A DNA stretch of 43,932 nt from a virus, in IMG/VR virus record IMGVR_UViG_3300021594_000125, positions 1 through 43,932 of that record. One strand, 5' to 3'. This document shows positions 11,401 through 16,338 of the stretch, one piece after another. Position numbers and translations under genes: made by a program. The notes beneath the pieces were generated by a model. That model was given only the letters and a program-made list of their open reading frames with translations. It was not told the DNA's origin and did no database searches. How positions within the stretch are numbered: the stretch's first letter is position 1; each line of letters opens with the position of its first letter.

Positions 11401-13145
11401 AAAATCGTAAGGGTGCCCCGTCATACGAGCGCGATGCACTCCGCAACTATGGTGACTTAGCCGATAGGGTTGTTCATCAACTACCCAAAGCCCGTTTCTT
11501 GCCCGATATGGATCAGGCAATAGAGACAATGAAAGCCAAGATTAAGCAAAGCCCTGATGATATGGCTGGTCGAGTATTGGGTGAGATTGAGAAGAATTAT
11601 CAATCCAATATGGAGCCACGCTACAACAAGTTTGCTACGTTCTTAGGTAACTTAGGCTTTGGCTGGTACATGGGCGCCAACCCATCGTCTGCGCTGGTGC
11701 AGATTTTCCAAGTGCCAACCATGACTTTCTCTTATTTGGCACCCGTCTATGGGATCAATGGAACCGTTAAAGAACTAAGCAAGGCTTCCAAAGACTTTTT
11801 TGGTGGCCGCATTGGGGGCAAACAAGGATTGTTTAGTATTAAGACCAATCCTAATTTAACGGCAGAAGAAAAACGAGCGTTCAAAGAACTTTATGATTTA
11901 GGTGTCATACCACCTGCCGCAACAGAAATTGGTGACTTTGAGAGCATGACCAACCTTAAGGCTGATACGCCTACCGAGCGTACCCTTAAAAAATTAAATG
12001 GCATGATTTCTTATATGTTTGTAAATGCAGAGCGCTTTAACCGTGAAGTATCTGCGTTGGCTGCGTTTCGTCTAGAGTATGCACGTAGCAAAAACTTTGA
12101 AAAAGCGATGAAAGCCGCAAACGATACCGTGGTGGAGTCGCAGGGTGATTACTCAGATACTAACGCCCCCCGTGTATTTAAGTATCCAAGCGCTAAAGTT
12201 TTGTTGATGTTTAAGAAGTTTGCACAGTTGGTGATTTATCAATACGTTAACAACGCTCGGATATATATGCAGAAAAACAAATTTACACCAGAAGAACGTA
12301 GAGTTGCTCGTAACCGGCTGGCTGGGATGATGGGCACCTCGGCAATGTTTTCTGGTGTGTCTGGTATGCCATTCTTCTGGATGGTCGAAGCAATAATGAA
12401 CGCTATTGGTGACGATGACGATCCGTATTACAACTTCCGTGACTCATTACGAGAAACCATGCCTGACTTTTTAGTGTCTGGAATACCGTCTGCTCTTACA
12501 GGTGCAAACTTCCAGTCACGTATTGGCTTACAAGATATTCCGCTATTAGGATTTTTCCCCGGCGTAGGAAGCGCTGCGGCTAAAACTAGCGAAGCAAAAA
12601 GTGTGCTTGGTGATGTGTTTGAAGCCGCTGCTGGACCAATTGGAGGTATTTTTGTCCAGGCTCTTGAAGGATACGATGCAGTTCAAACAGGCAATACATA
12701 TCGTGGCATAGAAAAAATGACTCCGTCAGCCATCAAAAACTTTATGAAATCTTATAGATTTGCCACAGAAGGTGTTAATACATTGAAGGGTGATCCTCTT
12801 GGGGTAGACGTAGATAGCATGGATGTAGCAATTCAAGCTTTTGGATTTGCACCCCTGTCTGTAGCCAAGAAACAAGAGTCGAATTACTCTAAACAAAAAC
12901 TCATGTCGGGTATTGATAGTGAGCGCAATCGCCTGTATTTAAAACTTAATTTAGCAAATGATGCCGGGGACTTTGATACAGTAGGTGAGGTGTTGGAACA
13001 GATTGATAAGTTCAACGACAAATACCCTGGGGCTGAGATTACGGCTGAAGACATTGATAAGTCTCTACGTCAGCGAGCCAAGCGCAAGTCTGAAATGATT
13101 GACGGCTTATACATACCGCCTAATCTAAGGCCTTACTTGTTGTAA
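5460..13145 (+). CDS. Giant polyvalent/ejection-type virion protein with zincin motif
   Basis: This is a single open frame of 2561 residues. The N-terminus is Gly/Ala-rich and hydrophobic (about 50-280). Long Lys/Glu/Ala-rich coiled-coil regions follow (about 280-330, 440-500, 760-820, 960-1130). At 1467-1471 is HEIIH, a zinc-metallopeptidase HExxH motif, followed by YLEFIAEAL at about 1553-1561, where E1555 or E1559 may be the third ligand. At 1877-1886 is GPYAPLMFSG, which resembles the PLxRG motif of large phage and plasmid polyvalent proteins but with the Arg replaced. The C-terminal third has hydrophobic segments (SAMFSGVSGMPFFWMVEAIM). Polyvalent and internal virion proteins of this size are packaged and ejected into the host. 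I saw no RNA polymerase motifs that would make it an N4-type virion polymerase. Confidence 0.75.
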   Translation: MRIVEDPTLGRLTYPDGTPDDAIYADIDRRLMGLLTPKPKTSAFGQVREFTKQLLPGIGGVAEQAAIGVGGTAADVLQQKFGVGPGAQPIVEGITGLTQKYIKEPLGEYFAPTEGYEVAPKLGQAVGSTLGIGATRFLSRGMPLGTGMAVGAGEQIERAMEAGAPPDVRLQSALYGGATGITEAIPIELAFARAMKLMPGSIMNQGLQLVRNAAITGGVEGAQEVAQGFLQNLISKNLYKPDQELVEGLGEQGAYGFGAGAILQSALDLTIGRRAMKKRIAAEKPEEAAEELATNAAEPELTAEEKAIRQRQEIRAKQLEKGINIISEEDLETLGIAKGKKADNTFSKLLNKNLSDPNQLGQVEKILGEYLSGSRQKFDDITTIQRVLDKQIAGEPLNLFEELVVRNYNGEDVDAYLMSRLDELKARAPVAETPAEVKAATPKTAAQIAKEQGEIARRELEARQTIEKQQTKEAEAGAKAEKAGIKELKALGVTPIVPPAQGEGFAAAQPDLFGDITSQGPEVTRGSSQDAEFLRQRAEFENDLQQLNVAAQASVAGVPNAEAVVQTTSAKVADKVNKIPFSIGELIDIRNRIVRQGTQIPGSDELLDVVNRKIAEQAGQMPEDEEAARQMQLFPETQAELPFAETAQQELFETAGPAVPLPQPAEILKGLTVEDLQRVGIAANKAKDFVGKDINEPGVAEALREQLQKRTANFQTSLNKARKDYAALLGPEGVLKGKRRAAAELEQEISDLEKALAATQENLRLFPALEQGQLAFDALQPVEPEAFPTKTEQEEEKRFRKIKADEAAGEAAREEGVASELETRLPTGRTLEDVQTLIDRIRPLRGKINNDKATPDEQAQYDEDLSTLFSMVKGPGRIQLQFEATDPASLALNRAFARAEGFLKNLSKKERSRLANKLVEMRGRTAQREVATKVLGKQARREAEQFPEEGVRIEARQERERKAQEGKAKEAKAKTAEEVKETATLKTRATFTAVMKLNRDITSQDDIRELRQNIRDYTDLNGNIDFEGLAKLYDVDAKKLKELYDDERVRLSGQDIETKKQVQAAEQEEADQKAAEKRAEEERKKLEEEEKTRLETFKDIRKMEPQPLAQLAQTVSDMKGADLQPVLRNIARTGKVAENLQQKIDGSFGEGEKVTAKMTAKELEEAEGKLTKKISRTVKTNDWAPFDTAYQYAILRSGDNKFAIIAPARYNIDDLFGSFRVKYPNAKATFVGSGNIANVKYLTFTADVEAKGPAADFVITPQAGAQQRKAEKIAGTKVAKVTELLAGSTYNDLKSGVSVDKAIERFGIDATMRALGDLRSQRAAQREKTGKFAMDDRVLDAALNYMQGKYGAQVYFSDRATRLNETPNVGFANEFLNKVGVDETNYYASDLLKTIAKHEGNSEVGRTARVLLTQASKFQLDKLPIFYNPDEKSDRSYFSNIYDNNGDRISYIVIAKRHIYLPDVSLHEIIHSMSVDQMFKVSDPNYKRTGARWEDAAQGLIDLQRFMEFYVNGKISEANENAPVSSSWDVVPGVPKSVEHLNQIKNHYGMRNYLEFIAEALSDEEFKTLLKKIPAKEFTNWVRKNSLSEKDERRLNLFEKLVKGARNVYEFFTRLLRQALNLPDSSQTVFDLTVNQFGKLIQQSTPASVLRGKPEVMTISPKGVSPTPKKYGRDPLPADVIKILDNIKNNPALNVPVIKGKADAIRAVNSGFLPLMSVSQMRDVFGTDPRLKELDTYYEATQRMAGFRNTLREKYGDVINDFYGIRKKYKGKPLVNQLDEVINEGSRLEVDVLKPNSDYKDAAVKADHKRLQDVYNTFPEDVKSFYKKYRQNNDYMLDQITESMVRRAQGYVTDPDSKAEIKEMIEAKMQKFKDKGPYAPLMFSGNNWVNVQFAEDNVVPFSFETKTQADEFAKQMRAKGHTVKQFESIKDLKATQAPRSGFFKQLEGILNRNRVNPKAKDEIYQMTLMYLPEESFMRQFQNRKGAPSYERDALRNYGDLADRVVHQLPKARFLPDMDQAIETMKAKIKQSPDDMAGRVLGEIEKNYQSNMEPRYNKFATFLGNLGFGWYMGANPSSALVQIFQVPTMTFSYLAPVYGINGTVKELSKASKDFFGGRIGGKQGLFSIKTNPNLTAEEKRAFKELYDLGVIPPAATEIGDFESMTNLKADTPTERTLKKLNGMISYMFVNAERFNREVSALAAFRLEYARSKNFEKAMKAANDTVVESQGDYSDTNAPRVFKYPSAKVLLMFKKFAQLVIYQYVNNARIYMQKNKFTPEERRVARNRLAGMMGTSAMFSGVSGMPFFWMVEAIMNAIGDDDDPYYNFRDSLRETMPDFLVSGIPSALTGANFQSRIGLQDIPLLGFFPGVGSAAAKTSEAKSVLGDVFEAAAGPIGGIFVQALEGYDAVQTGNTYRGIEKMTPSAIKNFMKSYRFATEGVNTLKGDPLGVDVDSMDVAIQAFGFAPLSVAKKQESNYSKQKLMSGIDSERNRLYLKLNLANDAGDFDTVGEVLEQIDKFNDKYPGAEITAEDIDKSLRQRAKRKSEMIDGLYIPPNLRPYLL

Positions 13146-13146
13146 T

Positions 13147-13175
13147 AAAAAAACCCCCGGTTTTTAGGCCGGGGG
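13147..13175 (-). terminator. Leftward intrinsic terminator at the convergence point
   Basis: A 7-bp GC stem (CCCCCGG 13154-13160 with CCGGGGG 13169-13175, 8-nt loop) is preceded on the + strand by seven A. Read on the - strand it is a stem followed by seven T, a textbook rho-independent terminator. It sits between the 3' ends of the giant late gene and the last leftward gene. It should stop leftward transcripts before they run antisense into the giant gene. On the + strand there is no T tract after the stem, so rightward termination would be weaker. Confidence 0.9.
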
Positions 13176-13200
13176 TACTCAACAAGAAGGAGTAAACACC

Positions 13201-13242
13201 ATGAGAAATGCGAGGAGTAGCATCACTCAGGGTCGATATTAG
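13201..13242 (+). CDS. Possible 13-residue micro-ORF
   Basis: A 13-codon frame (MRNARSSITQGRY) follows an excellent Shine-Dalgarno site: AAGGAG at 13187-13192, eight bases before the ATG. The context AAGGAGTAAACACCATG matches the leader found in front of several genes of the opposite block (for example at 20685, 28178 and 30597). It lies downstream of the convergent terminator on the + strand and ends one base before the last leftward gene. It may be translated, or it may be the remnant of a longer gene start copied from the leftward block. Function unknown. Confidence 0.3.
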   Translation: MRNARSSITQGRY

Positions 13243-13243
13243 C

Positions 13244-13462
13244 CTACGGGTTTTCTAAAGTCCATACCCTGATCCCAAGTACCCCAGCCTCTATCCTAGT
13301 TCGTAGTACAAATTGTTGTATCCCATGATATTTTAGTTCAGTCTCTAAAGCATTTTTGGCAAATTCTGTATCTAAACATGGCACAAACAAAGACTGGGGC
13401 GGCTTCCGTAAAATGTCCCAATCCAGTTCGTAACGTGCTCCGTCAAGTATCAGTATGTCCAT
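13244..13462 (-). CDS. Small conserved-looking protein of unknown function
   Basis: This 72-residue protein is the last gene of the leftward block. It starts MDILILDGARYELDWDILRK and is acidic/hydrophobic with a likely alpha/beta fold; EAGVLGIRVWTLENP at its end resembles a final strand. No clear Shine-Dalgarno site precedes the ATG, so it may depend on coupling with the glycosyltransferase gene 12 bases upstream. No family was recognised. Confidence 0.55.
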   Translation of the reverse strand: MDILILDGARYELDWDILRKPPQSLFVPCLDTEFAKNALETELKYHGIQQFVLRTRIEAGVLGIRVWTLENP

Positions 13463-13474
13463 TACTGTTAAATC

Positions 13475-14260
13475 TTATTTAAGATTGCCCCCACCTTTCA
13501 TAATGTTCCCACCAAAGACATAAGTGCCAACGTGCTCTAGTTTGATGAACGGATTGGCGTAGACCTTGCCCCCGTGCTTACGCCACAGGTCACAGAAGTG
13601 GTAGTCCTCAGACAGTAAGGCCCCGGTAGCATCAATGCTCGTGGCAAAGTATTCGTGGGTCAGCGGTTTGGCGTACTCCCCCGTCTCGGGGTCTTTGAAT
13701 GATGAGGTGCGGTAAGTAGGCACATGATCTTTCAGGATCTCAAACACACGCCGTTTAATCAGCATGAACCCTGTCCCTGAGTGCCGGACCTCAATGCAAC
13801 CCTCGTCATCAGTCTCCTGCTTCTCACCGACCATATTGAACACAAACGCCCCACCGTATTCGGCTAGGTCTTTCTTGCCAGCCTTAGCGGCCTTCTCAAC
13901 CTTGGCCCAGTCAATCTCTTTCTTGGGGTACATCCCGCACACGATGTCACGGTCAGCCGCCATGAGTTGCGCTACGGCGTGTCCATCAAAAGATATGTCG
14001 GCATCAATGAACATTAGGTAGTCAAAGCCCTTCTCAAGGAACAGTCGAGCCAGTTCGTTACGGGCACGGGTAATCAGGCTCTCGTTCATAATCTGCGCCC
14101 AGTAGACGGGCACACCCACAGACTTCATCTTATTGATTGTCCCGAGTAAGCCAGCAACATAGTGGCCCGTACACATCCCGCCATACATCGGGGTGGCAAT
14201 CATCAGCGTGGGCTTATCAGACTTCTCCTGCGGCAGTTCTCTTTCTTCAAACGTGGTCAT
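13475..14260 (-). CDS. GT-A type glycosyltransferase-like protein
   Basis: The 261-residue protein shows a family 2-like glycosyltransferase pattern. It has an N-terminal strand LMIATPMYGGM (about residues 19-29), then ARNELARLFLEKGFDYLMFIDADISF with the D-x-D metal/nucleotide-sugar motif at about residues 87-89, and a later acceptor-side block (GTGFMLIKRRVFE). The GT-A family transfers a sugar from an activated nucleotide-sugar; donor and acceptor here are unknown. The start ATG overlaps the stop of the methyltransferase gene (ATGA) and follows GAGGAAAG, so the two are translationally coupled. Such pairs could modify DNA bases, host surface glycans or virion proteins. No transmembrane segment is present. 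Confidence 0.8.
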   Translation of the reverse strand: MTTFEERELPQEKSDKPTLMIATPMYGGMCTGHYVAGLLGTINKMKSVGVPVYWAQIMNESLITRARNELARLFLEKGFDYLMFIDADISFDGHAVAQLMAADRDIVCGMYPKKEIDWAKVEKAAKAGKKDLAEYGGAFVFNMVGEKQETDDEGCIEVRHSGTGFMLIKRRVFEILKDHVPTYRTSSFKDPETGEYAKPLTHEYFATSIDATGALLSEDYHFCDLWRKHGGKVYANPFIKLEHVGTYVFGGNIMKGGGNLK

Positions 14261-14862
14261 ACTTTCCTCACAATAAGTTGATACCCAGTAAACGAAACCA
14301 CTAACTCATCTTCAAACATATTGACAAACGCATCTATAGCAATCTTCGGCCGCTGGATCGTAGTGAACCCCGGCGGTTTCCATGCGTAGTCATCAAAGAC
14401 CATAAACCCTTTTGTCTTTAGCAGGGGCCAGGCCATACAGGCATCCGTCAAAACATCCTTGGCAATGTGCGACCCATCTATGTAGATGAAGTCAAACTTA
14501 TATTTGTCAATCGTAAGCAGCGGCAGGGCTATTGTTGACGGGTACTTCATTGAGGTTACTTTTCTTCTGTTGTCATATTTCTCCGTCACGACTCTCATAT
14601 TTTCTGCATACCTGCGCTCTGCTCCATCCATCTCACCGTTGACGTGCTCGGCCCCGCCTTCCCATGTATCGACACAGAAAATCTCACCACCGTCTTCCAT
14701 CATGTTCTCAACGGTCCATACGGCTGACCTTCCCTCGAACGAACCAATCTCTAGGAAGTGCTTGCGCCCAGGCAGATGAGGAATCAACTGCTTCCATACT
14801 TCAGGCGCCCATTGAAACCAATCTTTTGTAAATTGATATTCAGTTGTTTCTAATTTCGCCAC
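14257..14862 (-). CDS. Class I SAM-dependent methyltransferase
   Basis: The 201-residue protein carries the Rossmann-type SAM fold of the Methyltransf_24 kind: motif I HFLEIGSFEGRSAVW (about residues 35-49), an acidic strand end EIFCVDTW, and a later block FDFIYIDGSHIAKDVLTD with LLKTKGFMVFDDYAW. It has no DPPY/NPPY motif, so it is not an ordinary N6-adenine or C5-cytosine DNA methylase. A sugar, small molecule or protein substrate is more likely. The start is GTG at 14862, after GAAGGG seven bases upstream. It is coupled by ATGA to the glycosyltransferase and overlaps the coiled-coil gene upstream by 23 bases. Confidence 0.8.
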   Translation of the reverse strand: MAKLETTEYQFTKDWFQWAPEVWKQLIPHLPGRKHFLEIGSFEGRSAVWTVENMMEDGGEIFCVDTWEGGAEHVNGEMDGAERRYAENMRVVTEKYDNRRKVTSMKYPSTIALPLLTIDKYKFDFIYIDGSHIAKDVLTDACMAWPLLKTKGFMVFDDYAWKPPGFTTIQRPKIAIDAFVNMFEDELVVSFTGYQLIVRKV

Positions 14863-15058
14863 GGTAGTGCCCTTCCCTTATTCCTAAGTCTAATATCAAC
14901 GCCTCAACCTGCTGGCGTAAAGTTTCGTTTTCTTTTACTAATGTTTTTATAAAATTTGACTGTTGCTCAATCTTGACTGCCGCTTGCTTCATAAGTTCTT
15001 GAGCATCATCGGGGTCAAACGTTGGATTAAGAAGTTTTTGAATGATTGGATCGCTCAT
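14840..15058 (-). CDS. Small coiled-coil protein
   Basis: This 72-residue protein has a helical core (AAVKIEQQSNFIKTLVKENE, then TLRQQVEALILDLGI) with heptad-like hydrophobic spacing, suggesting a short coiled coil. The ATG overlaps the stop of the winged-helix gene (ATGA) and follows AAGGTG. It has no catalytic motif. It resembles the small coiled-coil proteins common in phage early operons; partner unknown. Confidence 0.6.
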   Translation of the reverse strand: MSDPIIQKLLNPTFDPDDAQELMKQAAVKIEQQSNFIKTLVKENETLRQQVEALILDLGIREGHYRGEIRNN

Positions 15059-15258
15059 TCTTTCACCTTATAAAATCTCACACCGCCTTGCTTGCTCATA
15101 TCGGCAAGCCCCTTCAAAACAAAATAATCCAGTGCACGTCTTGCGTGCGTTTCACTAATCAATAGCACTTTCATTGCTTGCCTTATAGTCACAGGTCTTT
15201 TACGGCCTACAACGTAATCCCACACCGCCTGATCTTTTGGGTCTATGCTAACGGGCAT
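15055..15258 (-). CDS. Small winged-helix DNA-binding protein
   Basis: At 67 residues, this fits a single winged helix-turn-helix: AVWDYVVGRKRPVTIRQAMK is followed by the recognition helix SETHARRALDYFVLKGLADM and a wing strand GGVRFYKVKE. I prefer the ATG at 15258, which overlaps the stop of the membrane gene upstream by 11 bases. A longer 83-residue version from 15306 would overlap that gene by 59 bases. It is likely a local transcription regulator, but its operator is unknown. Confidence 0.7.
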   Translation of the reverse strand: MPVSIDPKDQAVWDYVVGRKRPVTIRQAMKVLLISETHARRALDYFVLKGLADMSKQGGVRFYKVKE

Positions 15259-15454
15259 TTTTCTTATCAGCCTTTTTGTTTTGTTCACCAATCCATAGTC
15301 CGGCACACACTAACTCTAGTTCTTCGCTTGGCGGGTTAGTCTTTAGTGCCATGCCACGCCCCTCTGCAAAGCCTCGGTTGTATTGGCGGTCAAGGGCGTT
15401 ATCAAAAAGAAAATAAGCCAAGCCGATGAGTGCGCCTAGAAGAATTAGTTTCAT
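15248..15454 (-). CDS. Small single-pass membrane protein
   Basis: The 68-residue protein begins with a hydrophobic segment MKLILLGALIGLAYFLF followed by charged sequence (DRQYNRGFAEGRG...), which fits an N-terminal anchor with a soluble tail that ends Lys/Arg-rich. AAGGAACC precedes the ATG, and the start overlaps the stop of the secreted Rap1a/Tai-like gene. It is one of three adjacent envelope-directed genes. It could be an accessory to lysis or superinfection exclusion; nothing in the sequence decides this. Confidence 0.6.
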   Translation of the reverse strand: MKLILLGALIGLAYFLFDNALDRQYNRGFAEGRGMALKTNPPSEELELVCAGLWIGEQNKKADKKNAR

Positions 15455-15792
15455 ACTGGGTTCCTTGCTGGGCGGTTAGCGCACGGCCATATCGCTCTGA
15501 AAGCATCCCGTAAGAGAACATCAGCGGTCTTGTGTCGGATCGCCGGGTTCTGCTGCAGATACATCCGGGCGATGTCAGTAACCTGTCCGATCGTTAGATT
15601 TACATGGCCTGGAGGGCAATGATTAATGTGCTGATGGGCATCAAAGACTCCCGTGACATAGCCCATGACATACATCCGCTCACCATTACTTTGATCCTGC
15701 ATCTTGGTGTACAAGGTGTTGCCCGTCTCAAACTCAGCCCGGGCCGTTGTAGTGTGTAACGCTACACATAACACCAACAATAATTTTTTCAT
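15451..15792 (-). CDS. Secreted Rap1a/Tai-like protein
   Basis: The 113-residue protein has a classic Sec signal peptide: MKKLLLVLCVALHTTTARA, cleavage predicted after residue 19. The mature part follows the Rap1a/Tai pattern: GNTLYTK near the start, YVMGYVTGVFDAHQ, then NHCPPGHVNLTIGQ, ARMYLQQNPAIRHKTADVLL and a final AIWPC. Two mature cysteines (in HCPPG and WPC) could form a disulfide in the periplasm. Bacterial members include immunity proteins that neutralise type VI secreted amidases. A phage copy could instead inhibit a cell-wall enzyme or a competitor's toxin. GAGGGTGAG precedes the ATG, and it overlaps both neighbours by four bases. The match is by pattern only. Confidence 0.7.
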   Translation of the reverse strand: MKKLLLVLCVALHTTTARAEFETGNTLYTKMQDQSNGERMYVMGYVTGVFDAHQHINHCPPGHVNLTIGQVTDIARMYLQQNPAIRHKTADVLLRDAFRAIWPCANRPARNPV

Positions 15793-15992
15793 CTCACCCT
15801 CGGCTGGCAGTTATAAGCCTGTGCTCCATCACGGAATGAACCCATGAAGCGGCAGTCTTCGGTTATTTGTTTTGATTCCCATGCGACACCCAATACAAAA
15901 GCCACAAGCGCAAGCACGATACACCCAAAGGATGTTTTCCAACGTTCGGCGCACCATGCCCATAGTTTTTTAAGATCAATCAAGTCTTTCAT
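15789..15992 (-). CDS. Small membrane protein with periplasmic Cys pair
   Basis: The 67-residue protein has one transmembrane helix at about residues 23-38 (GCIVLALVAFVLGVAW) after a positively charged N-terminus, consistent with a signal anchor. The C-terminal tail DCRFMGSFRDGAQAYNC carries two cysteines that could pair in the periplasm. GAGGTG lies just before the ATG. It overlaps the Rap1a/Tai-like gene by four bases. Size and topology are compatible with a spanin- or superinfection-type role, but there is no family evidence. Confidence 0.6.
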   Translation of the reverse strand: MKDLIDLKKLWAWCAERWKTSFGCIVLALVAFVLGVAWESKQITEDCRFMGSFRDGAQAYNCQPRVR

Positions 15993-15993
15993 A

Positions 15994-16338
15994 CTACACC
16001 TCGCTCTGACTTTTTATTTCTAAAAGAATTTTTTCTAGTCCTTTGCGAAACTCAAAGTCTTCAATCCTAACGTGGCTTGAAGTAAGACACTCTCCACTAG
16101 CACAATCGTACAAACTGCCTGTCACTGCGTCCATTAAAAATACAATCTTCTGACTTTCTTTGTCTGTATTTTTTACTGTAACGGGGGTAACTACACGGCT
16201 TCCCACATTTGTATGTGCCAAATACAGTTCTTTACCCTTCAACCACTTTTTTCTATCAGCCTTCTTATTGTGTGTAGGCATATAGTTAACGCTACACCAA
16301 GTGCTACTAGAAGAAATGCTAATCACTGTTGGTTGCAT
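15994..16338 (-). CDS. Unknown protein downstream of primase
   Basis: The ATG at 16338, with GGAGGAG a few bases upstream, is clearly better than the frame's first start at 16380, and gives 114 residues overlapping the primase gene by 20 bases. It begins with a Ser-rich segment (VISISSSSTW). The middle looks like beta-strands (GSRVVTPVTVKNTD, QKIVFLMDAVTGSLYDC) and the C-terminus is a helix (FRKGLEKILLEIKSQ). No family was recognised. Confidence 0.6.
   Translation of the reverse strand: MQPTVISISSSSTWCSVNYMPTHNKKADRKKWLKGKELYLAHTNVGSRVVTPVTVKNTDKESQKIVFLMDAVTGSLYDCASGECLTSSHVRIEDFEFRKGLEKILLEIKSQSEV

Noticed and set aside
5460-13145. N4-type virion RNA polymerase
   Set aside because: Size fits, but I found no T7-like RNA polymerase motifs in the giant protein.
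13147-13175. Late (rightward) terminator
   Set aside because: The T tract exists only on the - strand side, so the strong direction is leftward.
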